From Aerococcus viridans (GTDB lineage Bacteria; Bacillota; Bacilli; Lactobacillales; Aerococcaceae), in the NCBI RefSeq assembly GCF_001543285.1, contig NZ_CP014164.1:124001-188000 (forward strand): a stretch of 64,000 bases of DNA, given 5' to 3'. The notes under the pieces are model-generated. The model did not search any database. It saw only the letters and a program-made list of their open reading frames with translations, and was not told the DNA's origin. The position numbers and the translations under genes are program-made. Of this stretch, positions 34,307-42,308 are shown one piece after another (position 1 is the first letter of the stretch; every line of letters begins with the position of its first letter).

Positions 34307-35740
34307 TTGGTTCAAGAAGTTGATTACGTCCCTAAAGTGTTTATTTCATATGCCTGGACAAGTGAAGAATACACGGAAAATGTTGTCTCACTTGCTGAAA
34401 GATTAGTGCATGATGGGATAGACGTTGTCTTAGATAAATGGGACTTAAAAGAAGGACAAGATAAGTATAAATTTATGGAACAATCAGTGCAAAATTCTGA
34501 AATAAAAAAGGTATTAATTTTATGTAATTCAGTTTATCGTGAACGGGCGGATAATAGAACTGGAGGTGTAGGTGATGAAACCCTAATTATTACACCTGAA
34601 ATTTATAGTAGTTCCAACCAAACTAAATTTATCCCTGTTATTTTTGATAACACTGATAATAAATCAGTTATACCTACTTATCTTAATTCAAGAATATATA
34701 TTGACTTAAGTAATATGAATAATCAAAGAGACTATGAAAAAAATTATGAGAAGCTAGTCCGTAATATTTGGAATAAACCAGAGTTTGAAAAGCCTAAACT
34801 GGGAGCTATGCCAAAATGGTTAGATTCAAATGAAAAAAATCAATCATTATTACAAACTTATGTTAGAAATTATCAAAATGAATCATCATTATCAAAAAAA
34901 AAGATTTTTGAAAATGATATTTTTGAAGAATTTATTGAACGAATTCGAGAACATGATCTAGAGTTACCTATTAAAGGAGACACTATTTTAGAAAAAATTA
35001 GTTTATTCTTACCCTACCGTAATCTAATGTTAGATTTTTTAGAAATAAAGATAATAGAAGATGAGTCAAATTTAGGAGATTGGTTAGTTCATTTTGCTGA
35101 AAAATTATATAATAGACTAAAAGGGGAAAGTACTAGTTGGAGAATATATAGTATTGATGAGCCAAAACATTTTTTAATTTGGGAATTATTTATATGTATT
35201 ATTGCGTTATTAAATGAACATCATAAATATGAGGCTCTTTTTACAATGACGACAGCTTCTTATTATTTAAAAGTAGGCAATACAATTGATGCAAAAACAT
35301 TTACTTACTTACGCCCGTACTTTGAAGAATTAGATAGATTATCTGCTGATAAATCTTCGGAGTACTATAGAAAAATTAGCGTTCCTGGAGCAATTCTTAA
35401 TTCAAGGGAAAAGATACCATCTTTGACTTCTTTTCAAATTGCGGAAGCAGATGAAATGTTAACTCAGTTATCCGTTTTGTTTAATCAATCCGGAGATCAT
35501 AGCCATTGGTTTTCATACTGCTATGTTTACTCTAAAGGGACGCCTATTTGGAAAAGATTAGTTTCGAGATCTTTTTGTGACTTATTGATGTTCTACATGG
35601 AATGTTCAACGTATGAAGAATTAAAGGAATCAATTTCAACTAGAGAGATGGACAAGGACTTTAACTTACGTGAGAGCTTTAAGTCAGTAAGAAATCCTAT
35701 ACAGTATACTCCTATTGATATGATTGCCACGAGAAGATAG
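34307..35740 (+). CDS. SEFIR (TIR-like) domain protein with uncharacterised C-terminal region
   Basis: Residues 8-170 form a SEFIR domain, the bacterial relative of TIR: KVFISYAWTSEEY at the start, LDKWDLKEGQDKYKFMEQSV in the middle, and KKVLILCNSVYRERA afterwards. SEFIR proteins act as stand-alone anti-phage NADases. The remaining 300 residues are helical and Leu/Ile-rich (YRNLMLDFLEIKIIEDES; ELFICIIALLNEHHKYEALF), without a family I recognise, perhaps a sensor or oligomerisation region. TTG start at 34307 after TAGGAGATAA. Third gene of the SIR2-HerA operon; this addition is not part of the described two-gene SIR2-HerA system as far as I know. Confidence 0.82.
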   Translation: MVQEVDYVPKVFISYAWTSEEYTENVVSLAERLVHDGIDVVLDKWDLKEGQDKYKFMEQSVQNSEIKKVLILCNSVYRERADNRTGGVGDETLIITPEIYSSSNQTKFIPVIFDNTDNKSVIPTYLNSRIYIDLSNMNNQRDYEKNYEKLVRNIWNKPEFEKPKLGAMPKWLDSNEKNQSLLQTYVRNYQNESSLSKKKIFENDIFEEFIERIREHDLELPIKGDTILEKISLFLPYRNLMLDFLEIKIIEDESNLGDWLVHFAEKLYNRLKGESTSWRIYSIDEPKHFLIWELFICIIALLNEHHKYEALFTMTTASYYLKVGNTIDAKTFTYLRPYFEELDRLSADKSSEYYRKISVPGAILNSREKIPSLTSFQIAEADEMLTQLSVLFNQSGDHSHWFSYCYVYSKGTPIWKRLVSRSFCDLLMFYMECSTYEELKESISTREMDKDFNLRESFKSVRNPIQYTPIDMIATRR

Positions 35741-36154
35741 TGTGGTTTGTAGTTTTAGTTGTTAATATGCTAGACATTTGAAATAAGTAGTATGAAGAAG
35801 TTTTAAAAAAAAGAGACTAAGCAATGAGAAGTTTTTCTCACCGATATAGTTAAAGCTCGGAAACGTTTTACCACCTAAATGTGATGATGTATGAAGTGAA
35901 CAAAAGGAATATAATGCAATATTCTTTGAGATCAAACTTTCAACACTGTTTAATGTTAATTGAACTCCATAAATCGAGCATCTTATTCGTAAATTTTTAA
36001 AAAAACAGCACGCCCATACATTGCTTATCTTGGTAATCTACTTGACCTTCTAAGGACTTAAAGTCAATGAAACTTATTCTAATTATAACTAGACACATTC
36101 TTGATTTATCAAGAACAAGTAATGGTTTGTAATCTAATAATTTAAGAGAACCAA
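35741..36154. other. Intergenic region, no gene recognised
   Basis: About 410 AT-rich bases with stops in every frame. No tRNA or hairpin terminator with a clear T run is seen. It ends at the first copy of the rpsI 3' end. Confidence 0.5.
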
Positions 36155-36204
36155 AAACCAGGTCTTAAAAAGATCGTAAAGCTTCACAATTCAGTAAACG
36201 TTAA
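36155..36204 (+). repeat. Copy 1 of the 3' end of rpsI (possible attachment site)
   Basis: Allowing one lost base near 36171, the translation is KPGLKK-DRKASQFSKR-stop, the conserved C-terminus of ribosomal protein S9. Only these last 50 bases match S9; the DNA upstream does not. It shares 16 identical bases (AAACCAGGTCTTAAAA) and then about two-thirds identity with copy 2 at 39815. Integrative elements are known to use the 3' end of rpsI as their insertion site, so this looks like an att-type duplication. Confidence 0.6.
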
Positions 36205-36239
36205 TCGTTGTTATATCAACGTTTCAAACACTTAATGGT

Positions 36240-36262
36240 TCACACCATGGGGTGTTTTTTTG
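36240..36262 (+). terminator. Short hairpin terminator
   Basis: CACACC and GGGTGT around ATG, followed by seven T (36243-36262). TTCACACCATT here is repeated at 36278-36289 and 39762-39773. Confidence 0.5.
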
Positions 36263-36330
36263 CATGTTTTTGAGAAAGTTCACACCATTCATTTTAGTAG
36301 TTCATTGACAAATAATATTTAATGTGAAAA

Positions 36331-36348
36331 AATGACTTTAAAGTCATT
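36331..36348. promoter_or_regulatory. Palindromic operator for the TetR regulator
   Basis: AATGACTTTAAAGTCATT is a perfect 18-bp palindrome 16 bp before the tetR start and just before its ribosome-binding site AGGGGG. TTGACA at 36305-36310 is a possible -35 box. The position suggests autorepression. Confidence 0.7.
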
Positions 36349-36363
36349 TTAGGGGGCGATTCA

Positions 36364-36951
36364 TTGAATAGCGAAAAGTTTCAAGATAGAAATAATAATA
36401 TATTGTTAACAGCTGAAAAGATTATTAACGAAAAAGGTTATTTTAAATTTCGAATGGAGGATGTTTCAGATACTTTACAAATAGCAAAGGGAACTTTATA
36501 TAATCATTATAAATCCAAAGAATTGCTATTATTTGATTTAGTATATCCGAAATTAAATAACTTATTAGACGAATTAATTAATATAAATAGTTTACCAATT
36601 TGTTTTGAACAAAAGTTTCAAACTACAATTGAAACAATGATTTACAGTCAGTATCATCAATTCTTATTGTTTTCGTACTCTGATGTAGCAACGCTATTTC
36701 AAGATGAAAATCAAATATTAATGGTGAATATTCAAAATCAATTAATTAATGAATTTAATAAGCTAATTCAAAGTGGATTCGAAGAAGGTAAAATATCAGA
36801 TGAATTTTCAGAAGATTTTCTGAGTCATCAATTACTAAGTGTGTTAAATCCTTTGTTACATAGTTTACTAGTTAGTGATTCGAATAAGATGCAGCTTGAT
36901 GAATTTATTCATCAAACAAGCTTAATATTATTGAAAGGTATGGGGGTATAA
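36364..36951 (+). CDS. TetR-family transcriptional regulator
   Basis: A 195-residue repressor. The N-terminal helix-turn-helix is clear (FKFRMEDVSDTLQIAKGTLYNHYKSKELL when read in parts: MEDVSDTLQIAKGTLYNHYK). The ligand-binding C-terminal domain is not assignable to a known inducer. TTG start at 36364 after AGGGGGCG. It probably binds the palindrome at 36331 and controls itself and the next two genes. Its stop is one base before the deaminase start. Confidence 0.85.
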   Translation: MNSEKFQDRNNNILLTAEKIINEKGYFKFRMEDVSDTLQIAKGTLYNHYKSKELLLFDLVYPKLNNLLDELININSLPICFEQKFQTTIETMIYSQYHQFLLFSYSDVATLFQDENQILMVNIQNQLINEFNKLIQSGFEEGKISDEFSEDFLSHQLLSVLNPLLHSLLVSDSNKMQLDEFIHQTSLILLKGMGV

Positions 36952-36952
36952 G

Positions 36953-37342
36953 ATGGAAAATGATGAATTGTACCAAATAGCACTTGAAACAATAGCCTCA
37001 CAAATATTAAAAAAATATGGTAAAGCAGGTCATGTAGCATGTGCTTTAGAAACATCAGATGGAAACATTTATACAGGAATTTGTATCGATGTGCCTTGTT
37101 CTATCGGTTTATGTGCAGAACAGTCTGCAATAGCTGAAATGCTTAAACATAGAGAAACTAAGATTAAAAAAATTGTTGCTGTTTTTGAGGATGGAGCAGT
37201 TATTGCACCTTGTGGAAGATGTAGGGAATTCATCGCGCAAATTGATAAAGAGAATATGAATACAGAAGTAGTATTAGATGGGAATAGCAATAAAAAATTA
37301 AGCAAACTATTGCCAGATCGGTGGGATAAAAAATGGGACTAA
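36953..37342 (+). CDS. Cytidine deaminase-like protein
   Basis: A 129-residue zinc hydrolase of the cytidine/blasticidin-S deaminase superfamily. The zinc ligands and catalytic glutamate are C54 and E56 (LCAEQSAIAEM) and C87 and C90 (PCGRCREF). The C-terminus (SKLLPDRWDKKW) is like that of small tetrameric Cdd enzymes. The true substrate is uncertain: a nucleoside or a nucleoside antibiotic. It begins one base after tetR and its stop overlaps the original start (37333) of the MBL hydrolase gene, so the three were a tightly coupled operon before IS1380 entered. Confidence 0.85.
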   Translation: MENDELYQIALETIASQILKKYGKAGHVACALETSDGNIYTGICIDVPCSIGLCAEQSAIAEMLKHRETKIKKIVAVFEDGAVIAPCGRCREFIAQIDKENMNTEVVLDGNSNKKLSKLLPDRWDKKWD

Positions 37343-37366
37343 TAAAGTTTAATGAGGATATATATT

Positions 37367-39045
37367 CCTGAATAATTCATACTTTTCGTTGAAACATGTG
37401 CCAACTGCCTAACGGCAGCTTAAATTTACTTTTTCATTTTCACCTGTTAAGTGATGAAAAAAGAACCCCATTCTGATATGGTAAAGGTGTCTAAACTAAC
37501 CATAAGAAAGGAGTTCTCTTCATGATTAGCTTACACAAAAACCAGGTAAAATTCAATTCAAACATCATCATTTCGCATACAGGTGGTCGCTTATCGAGTG
37601 ATTCGGGTTTAGTCTTAGTTAAAGAAGTAATGGATACCTTCAAGTTTTCTGATTTGGCAAAATCACTTCTGGACATTAAAGATAACCGTGCTTACTACAC
37701 GCATGATAATTTAGCGATATTAGAACAGCTCATTATGCAATTGATTGCTGGTTATTCGGCAGACTCGTCGGCTAATCTGTTACGACAGGATCCAGTCTTT
37801 CAAATGGTGTTAGGCAGAAAACAATTAGCCTCACAATCGTCAATTTCACGGTTTCTGGATCGTTTCACCACGGAAAATGTGGGTCAATTACAATCATTAA
37901 ATCAGTCACTCATTGATAAAGCGCGTTTGATTCGCAATGACACCGAGTTAATCATTGATCTCGATTCCACTCATTCAGATACCTTTGGCCATCAAGAACT
38001 AACAGATTATAATGCACATTATCAAACCTACGGTTACCACCCATTAGTTGCCTTTGACGGACTGACTGGAGATTTCTTAAAAGCTGAACTGCGTTCAGGT
38101 AATCAGTACACATCTAAAGGGGTGAAAGCCTTTATCGACCCATTGTTACACCACTACAATGAATCGATACCGAATACTGACATATTGGTTCGTGGGGACA
38201 GCGGCTTCGCAACACCAGAGGTGTATGAGTCTTGTGAAGAAAATGAAAGTCAGTATGTGATCCGATTAAAGAACAATCGGAGGTTAAGTCAATTAGCTGA
38301 GCAATCCGTTCTTTACGGGGATAACCAAAAATGGGAAGATCGGGAAGTTCAGTATTTTTCAATGCCTTATCAAGCACAATCATGGTCGAAACCCCGTCGT
38401 GTCTGTATTCGATCAATCCGTGAAGCAGGAGAACTCCTCTTTCAACACGCATTCATTGTGACTAATCTATCCGATAATGTCTCACCTGAAGTCATATTCT
38501 CTCTTTACGGCAAGCGAGGGACAATGGAGAATTTCATCAAAGAAGCGAAAGGTGGCTTTTATTTCGATAAAACAGATAGTCCACGCTTCTTAGAAAATTA
38601 TGTCAGAATGATGATTAGTCTGCTTGCATACAACCTCATCAACTGTCTAAAGACTATCGGCTTTGATAAAAAGAACCAAGGGATGACTATTCATTCCATC
38701 CGACTAACATTCCTTAAAGTCGCTGGCAAACTTGTGCAAACAGGCAGACGAGCCTATCTAAAATTGTCGAGTTATCATGTGTATCAAACTGAATTCTATA
38801 GGGTCTTCGAGCGCCTACGGCGATCCAGTCAATGGATTTAAATCAGTCATCACGTTAATTTTTTGAATCAATCGTCTACAAGGGAGAAGTATGCCTTCAA
38901 ACAAACAAGAGAATCGTAAGAAGGTTCATTTAGTTAAAATCTACTTCGAGAACGCACTATTTTGTAGAAAAATTCCCAATTTTTCCAAGAACGATTAATT
39001 TATTCAAGAAACCAGCTTAAATTATAGAGCTATGAATTATTCAGG
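37367..39045 (+). mobile_element. IS1380-family insertion sequence with 5-bp target duplication
   Basis: The terminal inverted repeats CCTGAATAATTCATA (37367-37381 and complement at 39031-39045) are perfect over 15 bp. The duplication ATATT flanks the element at 37362-37366 and 39046-39050. Length 1679 bp is normal for IS1380. It inserted into the first codons of the MBL hydrolase gene. Confidence 0.92.
37522..38841 (+). CDS. IS1380-family transposase
   Basis: A 439-residue DDE transposase. IS1380 features: GGRLSSDSGLVLVKEVMD, LIAGYSADSSANLLRQDPVF, LASQSSISRFLDRF, the first aspartate in ELIIDLDSTHSDTFG, the second in ILVRGDSGFATPEVYE, and the glutamate in YGKRGTMENFIKEAKGGF. The ribosome-binding site AAAGGAG precedes the ATG. 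Intact. Confidence 0.93.
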   Translation: MISLHKNQVKFNSNIIISHTGGRLSSDSGLVLVKEVMDTFKFSDLAKSLLDIKDNRAYYTHDNLAILEQLIMQLIAGYSADSSANLLRQDPVFQMVLGRKQLASQSSISRFLDRFTTENVGQLQSLNQSLIDKARLIRNDTELIIDLDSTHSDTFGHQELTDYNAHYQTYGYHPLVAFDGLTGDFLKAELRSGNQYTSKGVKAFIDPLLHHYNESIPNTDILVRGDSGFATPEVYESCEENESQYVIRLKNNRRLSQLAEQSVLYGDNQKWEDREVQYFSMPYQAQSWSKPRRVCIRSIREAGELLFQHAFIVTNLSDNVSPEVIFSLYGKRGTMENFIKEAKGGFYFDKTDSPRFLENYVRMMISLLAYNLINCLKTIGFDKKNQGMTIHSIRLTFLKVAGKLVQTGRRAYLKLSSYHVYQTEFYRVFERLRRSSQWI

Positions 39046-39706
39046 ATATTATTTGCCACACGAAAGTATTAATGATCGTCCAATGTTAGCTTATATTTTT
39101 GGAGAAAAATTTTCAGTTATGGTTGATGCTGGAAATTCAAAAAGACATATTGAAACAATGTATAAAGAATTAGCATCTATGAATTTACCTTTGCCACAAT
39201 ATACAATTATTACACATTGGCACTGGGATCATACTTTAGGGTTGAATGATATTTATGGCCAGTCGATTGTACACAAGTTGACTAATAAAATATTGAGGGA
39301 AGAAATAGAAAAATATAATAATGAAGATTATATTAATCAAATTAAGTTAATTAATCCATGTTTTAATTATGAATACGAAGGAATAAAAACAGTATTTTTG
39401 AAGATAGGGGATATTGAATTTGAAGGTGAATTGACGATTAATATAGGTAACGATATTCTCCATATTAAACATATAGAATCACCACATACAATTGATAGTG
39501 TTATTATTAATTTAGAAAAAAATAAGATATTATTTTTAGGTGATGCCACAAGTGAAGATTATGAAAATAATGGTTATCTAGATAAAGGGAAACTTGGTAA
39601 ACTGATTAATGAAATAGAGATTAGTAATTGTAAGTATTGTATGCTTGGACATGCGGAACCATTGTTAAAGAAAGACTTGTTGCAATATTTATACAGTTTA
39701 TTATAA
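39032..39706 (+). pseudogene. MBL-fold metallo-hydrolase, 5' end replaced by IS1380
   Basis: A metallo-beta-lactamase-fold enzyme with the metal motif HWHWDH at 62-67, further ligands in IESPHTIDS, LFLGDATSED and MLGHAEPL. The original gene began at 37333 with MGLIKFNEDIYYLPHES: deleting the IS and one ATATT restores that frame. Now the ATG at 39032 lies in the IS terminal repeat and gives MNYSGYYLPHES in frame, so only about ten residues changed. No obvious ribosome-binding site precedes it, so expression is doubtful. Substrate unknown; with the deaminase it may act on a common compound. Confidence 0.8.
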
Positions 39707-39708
39707 AT

Positions 39709-39773
39709 AATGGTGTGAACTTTAGTATTTTCTAGCTCTCATTTTTTAAATTTATGTAAAAGTTCACACCATT
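39709..39773 (+). terminator. Possible terminator of the TetR-deaminase-MBL operon
   Basis: AATGGTGTGAACTTT (39709-39723) is the exact complement of AAAGTTCACACCATT (39759-39773), with a 35-base loop and TTATT after it. Confidence 0.5.
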
Positions 39774-39814
39774 TTATTGAAACATAATGAAATTCAATGA
39801 AACAAAATATTTTC

Positions 39815-39864
39815 AAACCAGGTCTTAAAAAAGCGCGTAAAGCACCTCAATTCTCAAAACTTTG
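39815..39864 (+). repeat. Copy 2 of the 3' end of rpsI (possible attachment site)
   Basis: The translation FKPGLKKARKAPQFSKL then TGA is the C-terminus of ribosomal protein S9, with no S9 sequence upstream. Together with copy 1 at 36155 it brackets the TetR/deaminase/IS1380/MBL segment. Bases 39865-40028 hold only a short open frame (NELNVVFKKQLKDDDI) of unknown origin. Confidence 0.65.
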
Positions 39865-40028
39865 AAAAAACGAGCTGAATGTAGTATTTAAAAAGCAACT
39901 CAAGGATGACGATATTATTGCTATGATTAAAGATATTTCTAGAAAGTAATTTGTAACTAATAAGTCCCTGAATAGTTTGCTAATGACTATGGGAATACAT
40001 GCTTTATTTAAGAGAATAACATATGGGA

Positions 40029-40074
40029 AGCAAAGAAGGCTGAGACAAAAATGTTTCAGCCTTCTTTGCTTTCT
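40029..40074. terminator. Hairpin terminator with GGCTGAGACAAAA motif
   Basis: A 16-bp perfect stem (40029-40044 with 40056-40071) around ACAAAAATGTT, then CTTTT. It is a variant of the GGCTGGGACAAAA family of hairpins found at four other places in this window. Confidence 0.75.
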
Positions 40075-40335
40075 TTTAAAAACCCCTATCTATTAGCTTT
40101 TTAGGTAGGGTTTACTTTTCCTACGAGAACAGAATAAAATAAAGAAAATGCTATTAAGATTATAAAAGGGGAAATGTAATGATAAGTGTATATGAATGCT
40201 CGATAATAGAAGCTTTGTTTGTAATGATAAGAACAATTTGGTGGGTTTTGAAATTTGGAGATGACTAGGATAAGAAATCAACTTTTGTTTATTTTATCCG
40301 AGGTATAAACAGAAAATTATTTTTAGTAGGTATTT

Positions 40336-40843
40336 ATGATAATGAATTTGAAGATAGTTTATATGATTGATATTCAAATTCAAAAATTGGAGAAGAACAA
40401 TTTGAAAACGCCTGTATTTCATAAAGCCAGATTTATTGATATATCAATGTGGGAGCAAGCTTGTATTTTCTCACTTAAAGAAATGGATAATAAGAATGCG
40501 TTATCCATTCAAACTGGTATAAATAAGAGACTGATTCCATTGGTTAGTAGAAAGTAATTGAGGAATATAGACTCAAATTGGTTAATTTTTTTAGACAAGG
40601 AGAACCTTATACTTGGAGGGAGTAGAGCACTCTTGTGCCGTTTTATAGGACAGTTAGTAGGAAATGAGGTTGTTAATGATGAGAAGCTGGAAAGAATAGT
40701 TGAATATAGTTCTGTATTTTACATTTATTCTAAACAAGGTGAGTTATCAACTTTATCATCCACGTCGAGTTATACAGAGTTTAAAAGTAAAAATGAATTC
40801 TTAAATAAATTTACGATAAGGAAATTACTATATCCGGAAGTCT
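40336..40843 (+). pseudogene. Degenerate recombinase N-terminal remnant
   Basis: Two short frames separated by a stop at 40555-40557. The second (NWLIFLDKENLILGGSRALL, CRFIGQLVG, then YTEFKSKNEFLNKFTIRKLL) is clearly similar to residues about 50-145 of the recombinase at 42305 (KWLIDVENKGLISSRGRSTI, ARFIGYLTM, YKEFKANNDLSNRNLVRLLL). It is therefore a decayed duplicate of that gene family, left from an earlier copy of the element. The region 40084-40335 holds no gene. Confidence 0.55.
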
Positions 40844-40958
40844 GAGTGGGAATAAAATTTGGACAATAAGTTCCTGGATTACTTTTATGAATACTATTTA
40901 ATTATTAAGAGTTTAATTGGAACTAGTAGCTTTAGATATTTTAGGGAAGGACCCATAT

Positions 40959-42308
40959 ATGATCATTATCACTGAGACAATTATTAATAGACAAATAGGC
41001 TATCAGATGTTGAATGACGAAACGAATGAAAATACCTTGATTAGTTATACTTCACATAATGTTAATCTAGATGGTCAAACATACCTCATTATGTACAACA
41101 AAGATATGGAGATAATCCCTGACGCATTTAATTTTCTAAATTTCCACTTATCGGACAAATCTTATAATACTCGACACAAATCAGCTTTAGCTCTGAAACT
41201 ACTTCATAGTTACGAAGAAATTTTTGGAAAAATGCTGCAAGAATTAGATAAAAATGAACTTAGAAATTTGAAATTATTTATAAAAGGTATGAGTATATCT
41301 GGCAGAGAGCTCAGATTAGAAAGTGATACCATTAGGAGCAATGCAACAACAAATTCATATCTAGGTATTTATCGGCAGTATTTAAGTTACTTAGGAGAAG
41401 AGAATGCCTGGCTATCAGAAAAAACAAGTAATTCATTCTACTATAATACTCCCGGTGAACCTAGCTATTCTATGGAGAGCTATAAAGCTAATGAAAAAAC
41501 AGGAAAAAGTGGTGAGTTAAAAAGATACATCTCAGTAGAAGAGTTCAAGCGAATCATTAAGACAATTAGATCAAATTATACTCTTAGAGAAGAATTGATT
41601 GTTCGGTTGATGTATGAGTCAGGATTGAGGATTGGAGAAGTTCTTGGCCTAGCATTTGAAGATTTGACCGTAATAGAAGAGAAGGAAAATATTATTCCTG
41701 TGGGGTTTATACGTAATCGTTATACAGATAAACCATTTCAACTAGCAAAAACCTGTCTGAGTATAAACAATAAAGAGCAGTATAAGCAACGTGAATACAT
41801 TACTAAAGGATTAGGTTTTCAAACATTTGTAGTTCCTTCAGATTTGTTTGACTCAATTGATATATATATAAACAACTCACATAATATTGCCAAAGAAAAG
41901 TATGAAGCTAATTATAATTTCGATAATCGAGCAGATTCAGTGACCGAAGAATTTGATGATGAAGCCAATTACTATATATTCATAAATTCATATGGGAGAC
42001 CGCTTAGTCAGGCATCATGGAACAAAATTTTGCGAGATATTCTTCAAAAATCTAATATTTCTATCGATAAAGGATCTAGGAAGAATAATTTAAATCATAA
42101 ATTTCGACACGGATTTGCTATGTTTAATGTTCAATATTTGAAATGCAGTGAGCTAGAATTAATGAACAGAATGAGACACTCAAGCATCGATTCCATAACA
42201 AGCTATTTTAATCCAACTCTTCAAGACCAACTACAAATTAAAACAGAATATGTTGATAGCTTATATAAAGAATTTGAAGAATTACATTTGGGAGGTAACT
42301 GGTATTGA
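40959..42308 (+). CDS. Tyrosine recombinase 1 of the Tn554/RIT-like set
   Basis: A 449-residue phage-integrase-family recombinase. Catalytic residues visible: R in YESGLRIGEVLGLAFEDL, H-x-x-R in NHKFRHGFAMF, H in MRHSSIDS and the nucleophile Y in SITSYFNPT. The N-terminal half is the DNA-binding arm. I prefer the ATG at 40959, which follows AGGGAAGGA, to the TTG at 40917. Its stop overlaps the start of the next recombinase by four bases. It resembles TnpA of Tn554 in role and position. Confidence 0.85.
   Translation: MIIITETIINRQIGYQMLNDETNENTLISYTSHNVNLDGQTYLIMYNKDMEIIPDAFNFLNFHLSDKSYNTRHKSALALKLLHSYEEIFGKMLQELDKNELRNLKLFIKGMSISGRELRLESDTIRSNATTNSYLGIYRQYLSYLGEENAWLSEKTSNSFYYNTPGEPSYSMESYKANEKTGKSGELKRYISVEEFKRIIKTIRSNYTLREELIVRLMYESGLRIGEVLGLAFEDLTVIEEKENIIPVGFIRNRYTDKPFQLAKTCLSINNKEQYKQREYITKGLGFQTFVVPSDLFDSIDIYINNSHNIAKEKYEANYNFDNRADSVTEEFDDEANYYIFINSYGRPLSQASWNKILRDILQKSNISIDKGSRKNNLNHKFRHGFAMFNVQYLKCSELELMNRMRHSSIDSITSYFNPTLQDQLQIKTEYVDSLYKEFEELHLGGNWY

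Noticed and set aside
40093..40281. Short reverse-strand open frame rich in Ser/Leu/Phe
   Set aside because: No ribosome-binding site or recognised domain, and it lies in AT-rich intergenic DNA.
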